15,403 bases of DNA from PeH17 sp964414925 (GTDB lineage: Bacteria > Bacillota > Clostridia > Christensenellales > CAG-138), in contig CAYPXV010000031.1 in assembly GCA_964414925.1 (NCBI GenBank), positions 1 to 15,403 on the forward strand. The letters run 5' to 3'. Numbering within the stretch: position 1 is the first letter of the stretch; each line of letters starts with the position of its first letter. The translations under genes were made by a program, and so were the position numbers. Positions 1 through 8,667 of the stretch are shown here, piece by piece. The notes under the pieces were generated by a model that worked only from the letters and a program-made list of their open reading frames with translations, was not told the DNA's origin and did not search any database.

Positions 1-245
1 ATTGGCGTGCTCAAAATCTATGCATTTGCCGACGTTGGGAACAAGTACGAATTGTGCTTCGACTCGGTATTGTGAAATGCGATTATATCGCCGACAATTT
101 GCAAGTTTTTTCACAGGAAGAAAAAATGAACAGCTGGAATAAGGATTATCCCGAAAGCATCTTGGTTGGAAAACTCCTACCGAAGTTTTTAAAGAAAGTG
201 TTGCACTTGCTTGATAATCCGCTTATAGAATATGCTCCCTTCTAA
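1..245 (+). CDS. 3' end of an unrecognised gene, possibly frameshifted
   Basis: I do not recognise this protein. The frame ending at the TAA at 243-245 is open from the window edge. From about base 66 it reads like real protein, with a charged then amphipathic tail that ends EYAPF. The first 60 bases of that frame are rich in Trp, Arg and Cys and look like shadow. Over the same bases, frame 1 reads naturally (IGVLKIYAFADVGNKYELCF) but stops at 73-75. One reading is a single gene with a frameshift near 60-75. The other is a gene ending at 75 followed by a chance ORF. A GTG at 54 has no clear SD. The last codons run into the hairpin at 230-291. Confidence 0.3.
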   Translation, partial: WRAQNLCICRRWEQVRIVLRLGIVKCDYIADNLQVFSQEEKMNSWNKDYPESILVGKLLPKFLKKVLHLLDNPLIEYAPF

Positions 246-291
246 GTGACAAGTTTTATTATTTCACTTGTCTACCTAAAAGGGAGCATAT
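230..291. terminator. Bulged inverted repeat between convergent genes
   Basis: The arms ATATGCTCCCTT (230-241) and AAGGGAGCATAT (280-291) are perfectly complementary over 12 bases. Inside them GACAAGT (248-254) pairs with ACTTGTC (266-272), around an 11-nt A/T-rich loop. The two stems are separated by an internal loop of 6 and 7 nt. It lies at the 3' end of the plus-strand reading frame and just past the end of the minus-strand operon, so it may act as a shared terminator. Neither strand has a good T-tract after the stem, so the terminator role is inferred from position. Confidence 0.4.
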
Positions 292-332
292 CGCACATTT
301 ACAACAGCCCCACATATTCTTAAGCACACGGA

Positions 333-2195
333 TTAATCGTATAGAGAATCGATTTCGGAAATTTCGGTGATTTCGTTTGTTGTGTTATTCCAAGAATAGA
401 TGGCAAGATGGTCTCGGCGATTTTGGAACAGCACTCCATCATTGGTAAGCAAAAAGTCTTTGGCTACGACCTCATCGACGGCTTGCTTGATACATGTGTC
501 CGCATTATGAATAACAAGGCGGTTATAGGAATCCAGGTAATAAAGATTCGAACCGTCGTACGCCACATCTGTAGAATACATTTCGCTTAAAATAACCTCA
601 TAGTCCCCGCTGTTCAAATTCATGCAGTTCAGAGTTGCCTGTGAAGTATCCACATAATACATTTTCCTGCCGTGTATAAACAGCAACTCTATCGAGAAGG
701 AATCCGGTTCCTTACTGCTTCGGTCAAGCAGACCGAAAAACCAGTCTGTTTCCTCGTTCCATTGGTACACGACAGATTCTTTCATTGTGTCAAGCTCAAG
801 CTTTACCAAATCGCAATCGGTGGTTATAGTGTCCCATCCTGCGGTGGGATAGTGCGTGGTTGTGCGTAGATACCAGACATTGTCCCCTTTACCGTAAACA
901 GTTCTTCCGCACGTGACAATTTCTCCCTCTAACGGGCTGAGGGGAAAAGCATAGCTGGTTCCAGTAGTCTTATCCATTATGGTAGCACCGTCCAAGCCTG
1001 TCGTCACAATAAATGCATCTGTTTCGTACCTGTCTGCTGTAGCGCGATTATAGATAACTGTTTCTTCGCTTTTAACACATCCGATCAGTAGCAGCGGAAG
1101 TACGCATAATGCCGCAACACCGAAATGTTTCCTTTTCTTTAATTGCCAGTTTGTATTCCTTTTGTAAATCAGGTACAACATGACAAAAATCAAAATAAAA
1201 GACAGCAGCAGTTGCAATCCGATCTGTGTCCGACTCAATTCGTTTTTTCCACCATTGAGGTAAACACTGCCAACGGTCAAAGCCCATGGAGCGGGAACGG
1301 AAAGAAAGCTCTCCGCTCCGCCTGCGGTCAAGAGCGGTAGCGGTAAAATACCGATTGCCGTCATCAGCGTCAACGCAAATTTTTTCAAAAGAACGGACAA
1401 AAGCAAAATTACGATGGCGGCATATAAATATCCCACCACTTTCAAAGCAAGTTGTAAACAGAACGCCTGCCATAGATTCATGTGCTTTACGGTAGATCCG
1501 AAGCTGCGAATGGATTGCAAAGAAAACGTTCCGTTGGGCAGACCGAATCGAGTGGCGCAGTAAATAAAACTAAAAGACTGTAGAAGCATTGTAAGTACAA
1601 AAGTTAATATCAGTGCTACGGCTACTTTGGCAAGCACTTGGTACTTTGCACTTCGTTTCTGAGTTAATAGAATCTCGTTCATTCGGCAGGCATATTCTTC
1701 GCAAAAGATTGGTGTCAACAGAATTATCAGAACCAGCATGAATAAATAGTCAGGGCTTTGATCCGTCAGTAATACTTTCCAACCGCCTGTGTAGAGGAAG
1801 GATCGGTCATCCGATTCTCGAACGAATATGTATTGGTTGTACAGCTTGGAAAAACCTATGTACTTTGCGTCCTCTGCCGAAAGTCTATCAAAAGCTTCCC
1901 GATATTCCGCTTCTGTAACATCGCCGGAGTAATAACTCTGTTTTAACTGTTCGAGTTCATGATGTACCGAATTAAGCCGTTCCATCTCCGTTTCCAGAAA
2001 AGTTCGTTTTTCTTCGGTCAGTGTGCCTTTTACCTGAGAAAGGTAACTTTCGTAAACTGCTCGATTATCTTCAAGTACCTTATCATAAGGTTGTGTAAAC
2101 AGCAGACATCCTGCAAGTTCAACGATTAAAAACGCAAGAATAAGTAACCATCCTTTTCTTTTAATGAGCAGTTTTTTCCATTCATATCGTATCAT
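333..2195 (-). CDS. ABC-2-type permease fused to an extracytoplasmic propeller-like domain
   Basis: The protein has 620 residues and two parts. Residues 1-350 look like an ABC-2-type permease: one membrane segment near 15-33, a charged loop of about 115 residues with coiled-coil character (about 40-110), then hydrophobic segments near 150-164, 188-212, 243-270, 275-292 and 324-343. Residues 355-374 form another hydrophobic stretch ending LLLIGC (Cys373), which looks like a lipoprotein signal with lipobox. The remaining 245 residues are soluble, with short recurring units such as MYYVDTS and NLYYLDS, as in DUF5050-like beta-propeller repeats. The ATG overlaps the TGA of the upstream permease gene (ATGA), with AAGGAGA as SD. 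The substrate is unknown. It should pair with the upstream permease and the ATPase of the same operon. The permease call is firm; the propeller call is tentative. Confidence 0.75.
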   Translation of the reverse strand: MIRYEWKKLLIKRKGWLLILAFLIVELAGCLLFTQPYDKVLEDNRAVYESYLSQVKGTLTEEKRTFLETEMERLNSVHHELEQLKQSYYSGDVTEAEYREAFDRLSAEDAKYIGFSKLYNQYIFVRESDDRSFLYTGGWKVLLTDQSPDYLFMLVLIILLTPIFCEEYACRMNEILLTQKRSAKYQVLAKVAVALILTFVLTMLLQSFSFIYCATRFGLPNGTFSLQSIRSFGSTVKHMNLWQAFCLQLALKVVGYLYAAIVILLLSVLLKKFALTLMTAIGILPLPLLTAGGAESFLSVPAPWALTVGSVYLNGGKNELSRTQIGLQLLLSFILIFVMLYLIYKRNTNWQLKKRKHFGVAALCVLPLLLIGCVKSEETVIYNRATADRYETDAFIVTTGLDGATIMDKTTGTSYAFPLSPLEGEIVTCGRTVYGKGDNVWYLRTTTHYPTAGWDTITTDCDLVKLELDTMKESVVYQWNEETDWFFGLLDRSSKEPDSFSIELLFIHGRKMYYVDTSQATLNCMNLNSGDYEVILSEMYSTDVAYDGSNLYYLDSYNRLVIHNADTCIKQAVDEVVAKDFLLTNDGVLFQNRRDHLAIYSWNNTTNEITEISEIDSLYD

Positions 2196-3397
2196 CGACC
2201 TGTTCTCCTTTCCATTCGTCCCGGGTTGAAACGCAGAATAGCCAATACCATCACCGCAGTAGTCAGAATTACACCTGTAATCACAAATTCAAACAAATGA
2301 ATCGGTATCCCAAAAACATTGACGAAAACGGTATCGGTCACGATTTCTCGTGCCATAATCAATTCTATCGGATTGAACCATTTCAGCCCTACTCGAGTAC
2401 GACAAAATTCTTGTAAAATAACAAGTATCATAATTCCGCCGAATCCCGAGACAAAGGTGGTCAGTACATGCTTGCACAAGCAGGAACACAGTAGAATGAA
2501 ACCGGCACACCCAAGCATACCGAGAGTTTTTATGCCGCCTGACCAGAGTACAAACTGCCCAACAGTCATATTCAGCGGCGTAGCTTCCAGATTTCGAATA
2601 GCATATATCGGACTGTCAAGAGCTTCTATATGTCCTGATAAATGCTGCAAAACGAGAAAATCCTCGCTATAGAATAAGATGCAAATTAATAAAATAAACA
2701 TCGTAGAAGTAGTCAGTCTAGCTGCAACAGTCATGCCACTGCCAAGCTTTGATGTTCGTTGAAGCATGTACATTTCCGTTTCGCATTCGGTTACAAACAC
2801 GGTACAAAGCCCAAATAAGGACAGCAGAACAATGAGCATTGACGAATAATCGTGGTTCAGCCACACCTCGATATATCGGGTGTCTGCGAATTGAGAAATT
2901 ACTCTATATTGAAAGACTCGAGCAAATGCTTCGCTTTCAGCGGTCTTATACGAGTTTCCGATCCCTCGATAAAATTCCGCAAGCTCATTAGCCTCCTCTA
3001 CAATACCGATAGCTTCATTTATGTACAGATAGTCGAATTCCATTTCATTTTCAAACTGAGAAAAGAAAAACTCGTAATCCTCATATTCACTGCTTGTATA
3101 TGTGCCCGAACCTTCATCAAAATCAATGTTCATCGATTCTTCTTTGTCCATTAAGGGACCGTAAATTTCCATTAATTCATGAATGTTTTCGGCAGTAATA
3201 GTACCATTCCATTGAGCGTAAAAGTCTTGATAAACGGAGTCGTAGGAGGCAAACTCGGCGGTTTTCTTTCGGTACTCCGCACTTAATTTCCAGCCATTTA
3301 CCGCAAGCAGCGCAACTAAGAACAGCAAAATCCAGGGATTGAGAAAATTCTTTTTCCATTCAAAACCGAACAAACGTAAAAAAGATTTGTTTTTCAC
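2192..3397 (-). CDS. ABC-2-type transporter permease
   Basis: From the GTG at 3397 this is a protein of 401 residues. The GTG overlaps the stop of the ATPase gene (ATGTGA) and follows GGGGAGG by 7 nt. A TTG six codons upstream is in frame, but that start would put the SD inside the gene. One membrane segment follows a basic N-terminus (LNPWILLFLVALLAVNGW). Then comes an acidic loop of about 150 residues, presumably outside the cell, and about five more segments, ending in a hydrophobic helix near the C-terminus. The topology matches the N-terminal half of the next gene, so the two are probably paralogous permease subunits of one transporter. Substrate unknown. Confidence 0.75.
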   Translation of the reverse strand: MKNKSFLRLFGFEWKKNFLNPWILLFLVALLAVNGWKLSAEYRKKTAEFASYDSVYQDFYAQWNGTITAENIHELMEIYGPLMDKEESMNIDFDEGSGTYTSSEYEDYEFFFSQFENEMEFDYLYINEAIGIVEEANELAEFYRGIGNSYKTAESEAFARVFQYRVISQFADTRYIEVWLNHDYSSMLIVLLSLFGLCTVFVTECETEMYMLQRTSKLGSGMTVAARLTTSTMFILLICILFYSEDFLVLQHLSGHIEALDSPIYAIRNLEATPLNMTVGQFVLWSGGIKTLGMLGCAGFILLCSCLCKHVLTTFVSGFGGIMILVILQEFCRTRVGLKWFNPIELIMAREIVTDTVFVNVFGIPIHLFEFVITGVILTTAVMVLAILRFNPGRMERRTGR

Positions 3398-4263
3398 ATT
3401 GATTCCTCCCCGCAATAATAGAGGAAAACCTCCTCCAAATTTGCCGCAACGGATACAGCAGACGGATGGGGCTGTTCTTCCGATATGATTCGAAGCTTAA
3501 TGCCGTCTCCTTCTCTTGCCATGTTACTGATGGTATGATGAACAAGTTCCGTGGGAACATCCGTTTCATGTAACTCCAGCATCCATACCTTTCCGTTTAA
3601 CTCGTTACACAATGTAGCCGGGGTATCATACTTCAACAGATGCCCCTCGTGCACCAGAATTATCTTGTTGGCAATAAATTCAATGTCAGGAACGATATGG
3701 GTTGCCAAAATGATAATTCTGTTTTAGGAAAACCGAGATAGCAAATTGCGAAACCTGATTCGTTCTCTGGGGTCAAGACCTGCTGTAGGCTCGTCCAAAA
3801 TCAAAACACCTGGGTCGTTCAGCATCGCCTGAGCGATACCAAGCCTTTGACGCATACCTCCTGAAAGGGCACCGACTTTTTTCTCCATCGCTTCGGTCAG
3901 ATTAACCGTCTCAAGCAGTTCTCGAATACGCTGCTCTCCCTTATCTTTGGGAATATCCTTTAGCACGCACATGTATCGTAAAAATTCAAGGACGGAAAAA
4001 TCCTTGTAGAATTGAGGGTACTGGGGAAGGTATCCTATGTTGCTTAAAAATTCACTTCCCATTTGACAGATATTCTTATCATTGATGTAAATCTCGCCGC
4101 CATCGCTTTTGATGATTCCCATAAATAAGTTGATAAGCGTCGTTTTTCCTGCGCCGTTTGTGCCAAGCAGTCCGTACACCCCATTTTCGAGGGTAACGGA
4201 AAAATCCTTTAAAGCATATTTTCCTTTGTATTTTTTTGACAGGTGTTCAAATCTAACGTTCAT
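3394..4263 (-). pseudogene. ABC transporter ATP-binding subunit interrupted by an in-frame TAA
   Basis: Codons 1-179 encode a normal ABC ATPase: Walker A GTNGAGKTT (34-42), Q-loop Gln81, signature LSGGM (133-137), Walker B VLILDE (153-158), then GLDP. Codon 180 is TAA (3724-3726). The same frame continues without a shift into NRIIILATHIV, which carries the switch histidine (H189), and on to codon 289, a usual length for the family. One base change would restore an expected Lys, Glu or Gln. The truncated product lacks the H-loop and C-terminal domain and should be inactive. A TTG at 3708 could restart the distal part, but I see no SD. The start follows AAGGAGGT, and the gene lies 3 nt after the lipoprotein stop. 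It may be a true pseudogene, a strain mutation or a sequencing error; recoding at TAA is unlikely. Confidence 0.85.
3402..3411 (-). promoter_or_regulatory. Ribosome binding site that fixes the GTG start of the permease gene
   Basis: On the minus strand GGGGAGG occupies 3411-3405 and is followed after 7 nt by the GTG at 3397. The ATG at 3399 is out of frame and is the last codon of the ATPase gene, whose TGA overlaps the GTG. Because the ATPase frame stops early at 3724, any translational coupling across this junction would be lost, but the strong SD could still start the permease. Confidence 0.7.
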
Positions 4264-4266
4264 TGA

Positions 4267-5355
4267 TTAGTTACCTCCTTGCAATGCATTCATCGATTCC
4301 GCATCGGACAGATAGTAAGGCCCGAGCAGAGTTAAAAGACAGGAACCGCCTAACTGGTCGATGCGGTAATTTCTCGGCACGATTACGGCGTAGAATACGC
4401 CTTCCCCATCAAAACCGGTCAAGTCAACCGTTACGGTAACGGTCACTTTCTTTCCGTTTTTAGTGCTGACATACACAACATCATCCTTGTCGATAGAAAT
4501 CGGTTCATGATCAAGATACAGTACCAAACCGAAATTCGCAACATCCGAGCCTTTTAATTCAAATTTTACCTCCAACTCATCGTCTTCGGTAACGGAGAAC
4601 AAGTAACCAAATGATTTCTGACCGTTGACGTAAATTCCGTATTCGACCTCTTTTTGGTATTCTCCTGAAGCAAACATCTCTGCTTCGTAGGATGTTAAAT
4701 CGGTGTATTCTTGGTAAACCTGCTTCATGCTGTCGGGCAACTCGGGATATTCCGATACAGGAGGATCCACCAGGTATTTCATGCGGAGAGTAAGTCCCAT
4801 GCCTGACCAATCGCCCATAGTAACCCCTGTCCAACTATCATTGATAAAATAATTCGGGTTCGCAACCAATATAAATCCAATCTCCCGCATATCTCCTGCC
4901 TGTCCGACAGTCGGAGTGAAAATCAGCTCAACTATAAAACTTTCACCGTTCATAGATGGAAATTTGTGCATATAATCAATTGCTTCGTCCTCGGCGGTAC
5001 AATACGGTTGAGGCTGTCCGTCCACGTAAAGATGAATACCGAAATCTTTATCGGGCAAGTCGGTAATATGTATTTGTAGCTGCAAATGCATTTGCTCACC
5101 TTCATAGGTGAGATACGAACCTAACTCATCCGTTTGAACTTGTCCGATAACGGAAACATGATTGCCTGTTTTATTTGCGGGCTTGCCTTGGAATGTCGCT
5201 TGTGGTCCTTCTGTAGCTTTCGGGGTTTCTGCACTCGGCACAACAAATAAATTCTCCACCGTTTCCCATGCCGTCGGTTCTGAATTACCGCTTGTACAAC
5301 CGCATAAAATACATAGTGCGAGAATTACCGCAAGACATTTATATTTTCTCATCAT
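4267..5355 (-). CDS. Lipoprotein with two similar beta-rich halves
   Basis: The protein has 362 residues. A basic N-terminus and hydrophobic stretch end in the lipobox LCGC, so Cys20 should be lipidated and the protein anchored outside the membrane. A linker (21-65) is rich in Pro, Thr and Glu. Two regions then look alike. Residues about 88-170 (LQLQIHI, FGIHLYVDGQP, EIGFILVANPNYF) correspond to residues about 258-331 (LEVKFEL, FGLVLYLDHEP, GVFYAVIVPRNYR). This suggests a duplicated beta-sandwich. I do not recognise the family. It is the first gene of the ABC operon and its last codons contain the SD for the ATPase gene, so a substrate-capture or immunity role is likely but inferred. GGGAGGA precedes two adjacent ATG codons; either could be used. 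Confidence 0.75.
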   Translation of the reverse strand: MMRKYKCLAVILALCILCGCTSGNSEPTAWETVENLFVVPSAETPKATEGPQATFQGKPANKTGNHVSVIGQVQTDELGSYLTYEGEQMHLQLQIHITDLPDKDFGIHLYVDGQPQPYCTAEDEAIDYMHKFPSMNGESFIVELIFTPTVGQAGDMREIGFILVANPNYFINDSWTGVTMGDWSGMGLTLRMKYLVDPPVSEYPELPDSMKQVYQEYTDLTSYEAEMFASGEYQKEVEYGIYVNGQKSFGYLFSVTEDDELEVKFELKGSDVANFGLVLYLDHEPISIDKDDVVYVSTKNGKKVTVTVTVDLTGFDGEGVFYAVIVPRNYRIDQLGGSCLLTLLGPYYLSDAESMNALQGGN

Positions 5356-5416
5356 TTGTTCCTCCCTCGGTTAATCGTAATGGAATGGACGAGACTGTTC
5401 CCGTATTCCCATTTTA

Positions 5417-5422
5417 ATTATA
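5417..5422 (-). promoter_or_regulatory. Likely -10 element of the lipoprotein-ABC operon
   Basis: The minus strand has a perfect TATAAT here, about 62 nt upstream of the lipoprotein start. I see no good -35 hexamer at 16-18 nt spacing, only an A-rich stretch, so the promoter may be weak or depend on an activator. Confidence 0.4.
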
Positions 5423-5565
5423 CAACACGAAGCGTTTTTTTGATATATTATTCCGACTGTGCAATTCTTACTTAAAGCACTGTGGAATTAAGATAATTAT
5501 TCAGTTTATTGTCGGGTATGGCTTCTCCGCCGGATTACGCACACATAAGATTTCACAAATAATTC

Positions 5566-5594
5566 TTGATTAATATTCCGAATTAAAGTATAAT
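5566..5594 (+). promoter_or_regulatory. Sigma-A-type promoter of lepA-hemW
   Basis: TTGATT (5566-5571) and a perfect TATAAT (5589-5594) are 17 nt apart. Transcription would start near 5601, giving a leader of about 38 nt before the lepA ATG at 5639. Confidence 0.75.
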
Positions 5595-5638
5595 TAAATG
5601 ATTATTTATTGACCTTAACAGGTCGGCATGGAGGACAG

Positions 5639-7441
5639 ATGGCTTACCCAAGAGAATTAATTAGAAATTTTTGTATTATTGCACATATAGATCACGGTAA
5701 ATCTACGCTTGCGGATAGGCTAATGGAATACACAGATACAGTCAGTGCCAGAGACATGGAAGAACAATTGCTTGATTCCATGGACATTGAGCGCGAAAGA
5801 GGAATAACAATAAAATCCACCGCAGTTCGTATGTTCTATACGCATACCGACGGCAAGCGATATATGCTTAACTTAATCGATACTCCCGGTCATGTTGACT
5901 TCACATATGAAGTAAGCAGAGCATTGGCTGCTTGCGAAGGTGCTGTATTGATAGTTGACGCAACGCAGGGAATAGAAGCACAGACTTTGGCAAATGTTTA
6001 TCTTGCCATAGATAATGATTTGGAAATACTGCCCGTTATCAATAAAATCGATTTGCCGTCTGCCGATCCCGAAAATGCGATACACGAAATCGAAGATATA
6101 ATCGGTATACCTGCCGAGGATGCACCACAGGTTTCCGCTAAGACAGGGCTGAACATTGAAAAGGTTCTTGAAAGAATCGTGACGGACTTTCCTCCTCCCA
6201 AGGGAGATGTTGACGCTCCGTTGAAAGCACTTATCTTTGACAGTTATTATGACAATTATAAAGGTGCATTAAGCTATGTTCGCATTATGGACGGTGTAGT
6301 TAAGGCCGGCGACAGAATAAAGTTCATGAATGTCGGGAATGAATTTGATGTAACCGAAGTCGGTGTTTTTACTCCCGCATGGAAAACGACGGATGAGCTT
6401 TCTGCCGGTGAGGTCGGCTATATTTCGGCTTCGATAAAGTCCGTTGCCGAAACTAAAGTAGGTGATACCGTTACATTGGCTGATAATCCTGCCGCAGAAC
6501 CTCTTAAGGGCTATAAACACGCAAGTCCGATGGTGTTCTGCGGAATTTATCCCGCTGATGGCGCAGAATACGAAAATTTGCGTGATGCCCTTGAAAAACT
6601 GATTTTAAACGACGCTTCTATCTCATACGAACCCGAAACCTCTCAGGCATTGGGCTACGGATTCAGATGTGGATTTTTGGGCCTACTGCATATGGAAATA
6701 GCTCAAGAACGACTTGAACGTGAGTTTGATCTGGATTTGGTCACTACCGCTCCGAGTGTTGTTTACCATGTTGTAACGATGGACGGAAGTGAAAGATGGA
6801 TAGACAATCCGAGTAATTTACCTGACCCCACTTCTATTTTAAAGATGGAAGAGCCCATGTGTAAAGCTCATATAATGACTCCGTCGGATTATGTCGGCGC
6901 AATAATGGAGCTTGCACAGGAAAAAAGAGGTGTATTCTCCGATATGGTCTATTTGGAGGAGAACAGGGTAAAGCTTACATACGATATTCCCCTCAATGAA
7001 ATAATTTTCGATTTCTTCGACAGCTTAAAGAGCAGAAGCAGGGGCTATGCATCGTTTGACTATGAAATAGAGGGGTACGTCCAATCCGATTTGGTAAAAT
7101 TGGATTTCCTTTTGAACGGAGACATGTGCGATGCGTTATCAACAATCGTGCACAGAGACAAGGCTTATGCAAAAGGTAGAGCAGTTGCGGAGAAATTGCA
7201 GGAGGTTATCCCGAGACAGCAGTTTGAAATACCGATTCAGGCTGCAATCGGCGGTAAGATTATAGCAAGAGAAACCGTCAGGGCACTGCGTAAGGATGTT
7301 CTTGCAAAATGCTATGGCGGCGATATCACAAGAAAGAAGAAGTTATTGGAAAAACAAAAGGAAGGTAAAAAACGCATGAGGCAAATCGGTACGGTTGAAC
7401 TGCCGAGTGAAGCTTTCATGAGCGTTTTGAGAATTAACTGA
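5639..7441 (+). CDS. lepA: Elongation factor 4 (LepA), ribosome-associated GTPase
   Basis: LepA is a ribosome-binding translational GTPase resembling EF-G, linked to back-translocation, ribosome assembly and stress. The 600-residue length is normal. G1 is AHIDHGKST (15-23), the switch I region has RERGITIK (52-59), G3 is DTPGH (81-85), G4 is NKID (135-138) and G5 is SAK (166-168). The C-terminus carries the LepA-specific stretch GGDITRKKKLLEKQKEGKKR. I chose the ATG at 5639 because GGAGG ends 4 nt before it and MAYPRELIRNF matches the family N-terminus. An in-frame TTG at 5609 would add ten unconserved residues. The stop overlaps the hemW start by one base. Confidence 0.97.
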   Translation: MAYPRELIRNFCIIAHIDHGKSTLADRLMEYTDTVSARDMEEQLLDSMDIERERGITIKSTAVRMFYTHTDGKRYMLNLIDTPGHVDFTYEVSRALAACEGAVLIVDATQGIEAQTLANVYLAIDNDLEILPVINKIDLPSADPENAIHEIEDIIGIPAEDAPQVSAKTGLNIEKVLERIVTDFPPPKGDVDAPLKALIFDSYYDNYKGALSYVRIMDGVVKAGDRIKFMNVGNEFDVTEVGVFTPAWKTTDELSAGEVGYISASIKSVAETKVGDTVTLADNPAAEPLKGYKHASPMVFCGIYPADGAEYENLRDALEKLILNDASISYEPETSQALGYGFRCGFLGLLHMEIAQERLEREFDLDLVTTAPSVVYHVVTMDGSERWIDNPSNLPDPTSILKMEEPMCKAHIMTPSDYVGAIMELAQEKRGVFSDMVYLEENRVKLTYDIPLNEIIFDFFDSLKSRSRGYASFDYEIEGYVQSDLVKLDFLLNGDMCDALSTIVHRDKAYAKGRAVAEKLQEVIPRQQFEIPIQAAIGGKIIARETVRALRKDVLAKCYGGDITRKKKLLEKQKEGKKRMRQIGTVELPSEAFMSVLRIN

Positions 7442-8577
7442 TGCCGGGAATTTATATACACATACCTTTCTGTAAAAAGAAATGCAGCTATTGTGATTTT
7501 GTAAGCTTTGATAACGAACATAATTATGCTGCATATGCAGCGGCATTGATAAGCGAAATGAAGCTTTATAAGCCGATGCTAAAGGATAAAAGATTTTCAA
7601 CAATATTTGTCGGCGGAGGTACGCCGAGCGTATTGCCCGTTGAGCTATTTGAAAAAATCATAGGCACTGCAAAAGAATGTTTTGAATTTGAGAAGGATAT
7701 TGAATTTACCGTAGAGGCTAACCCCGAATCTCTGAACGAGAAAACTTTGACTGCCTATAAAAGCGCAGGAGTCAACAGACTATCGATAGGATTACAGAGT
7801 ACAGATGATAATGTGCTGAAAGCGATTGGTAGAATCCATGACAGGGAAACGTTTATTATTGCGTATAAAAAGGCAAAGGAATCGGGGTTTGATAATATCA
7901 ATGTTGATTTAATGCACGGTCTGCCGAGACAGAATATGGAGTCGTATTTGGATAGCATAAAATGCGTTTCCGAACTGGGAGCTCAACATATTTCATCTTA
8001 TGCGCTGATTTTGGAAGAACATACTCCTCTGTATAAATCCGTGAATCAAGGGCTTATAACGCTTCCCGACCCCGATGATACAGCAGATATGGAGGATGCC
8101 GGCATTGAACTTTTGCAAAAACTCGGGTATGCACGATACGAAATAAGTAATTTCGCAAAACCCGGATTTGAGTGTAAACATAACCTGAATTATTGGGACA
8201 ATGGAGAATATTTAGGTGTCGGGATTAACGCACATTCCGCCTTTAAATTAAACGGCAACTGGACTCGATGGGCAAATGATGCTGCCATATCCACCTATGT
8301 TTTAAAGGTTGCAAATGACAAATTCCCGATTGAAACGTCGGATATTATCGAACGTACTGAGGAAATGTTTGAATCCGTAATGGTGGGCTTGAGAAAAACA
8401 AAGGGCATATGCAGGGCGGATTTTGCAGAACGTTTCGGAATTGATGTTGTTGTCAATTATGCCGCTGCTATAAGCGAAGCTGTTTTGGAAGGTAATATGA
8501 ATGTTACGGATGGATACGTAAGTCTGACAAGACGTGGTATGGATTTTCAAAATGAAGTGCTGATGAAATTCATCTGA
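7441..8577 (+). CDS. hemW: Radical SAM heme chaperone HemW
   Basis: HemW binds heme and a 4Fe-4S cluster and is thought to deliver heme to respiratory proteins. It is often misnamed coproporphyrinogen III oxidase. The 378 residues start with the radical SAM motif C11-x3-C15-x2-C18 followed by Asp-Phe; HemW has CxxCDF where HemN has CxxCGC. GGGTP (58-62) is the SAM-binding motif, HNLNYW (247-252) is the family signature, and a winged-helix-like C-terminus ends LTRRGMDFQNEVLMKF. The ATG shares its first base with the TGA of lepA and has no clear SD, so it probably depends on translational coupling. The lepA-hemW pairing is common in Bacillota. Confidence 0.93.
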   Translation: MPGIYIHIPFCKKKCSYCDFVSFDNEHNYAAYAAALISEMKLYKPMLKDKRFSTIFVGGGTPSVLPVELFEKIIGTAKECFEFEKDIEFTVEANPESLNEKTLTAYKSAGVNRLSIGLQSTDDNVLKAIGRIHDRETFIIAYKKAKESGFDNINVDLMHGLPRQNMESYLDSIKCVSELGAQHISSYALILEEHTPLYKSVNQGLITLPDPDDTADMEDAGIELLQKLGYARYEISNFAKPGFECKHNLNYWDNGEYLGVGINAHSAFKLNGNWTRWANDAAISTYVLKVANDKFPIETSDIIERTEEMFESVMVGLRKTKGICRADFAERFGIDVVVNYAAAISEAVLEGNMNVTDGYVSLTRRGMDFQNEVLMKFI

Positions 8578-8589
8578 TTCAAAAAATAC

Positions 8590-8618
8590 TTGACAGAATA
8601 AAGCTTGACTGTTATTAT
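8590..8618 (+). promoter_or_regulatory. Sigma-A-type promoter of the oxoamine synthase operon
   Basis: TTGACA (8590-8595) and TATTAT (8613-8618) are 17 nt apart, five of six bases matching the -10 consensus. The start point would be near 8625. I see no terminator between hemW and this promoter, so read-through from lepA-hemW is also possible. Confidence 0.7.
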
Positions 8619-8667
8619 TTGTATACAGGTTTTGGCAAAAATCATTTTATTTTTATTGGAGATTTAT

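Noticed and set aside
1072..1473. A 133-codon minus-strand frame inside the second permease gene
   Set aside because: Rich in Cys, Arg and Phe, with no SD, and lies wholly inside a well-supported gene in another frame.
2319..2672. A 117-codon plus-strand frame opposite the first permease gene
   Set aside because: Antisense shadow with no start signal or recognisable features.
3724..3726. Programmed read-through or an amino-acid-inserting stop in the ATPase gene
   Set aside because: The stop is TAA, which is not used for selenocysteine or pyrrolysine, and no recoding structure is visible. A mutation or sequence error is simpler.
5609..5638. Upstream TTG start for lepA
   Set aside because: The ten added residues are not LepA-like, and a GGAGG site sits directly before the ATG at 5639.
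8605..8667. Upstream extension of the oxoamine synthase to 8605
   Set aside because: It would start inside the promoter, upstream of the predicted RNA start, and has no SD. GGAG precedes the ATG at 8668.
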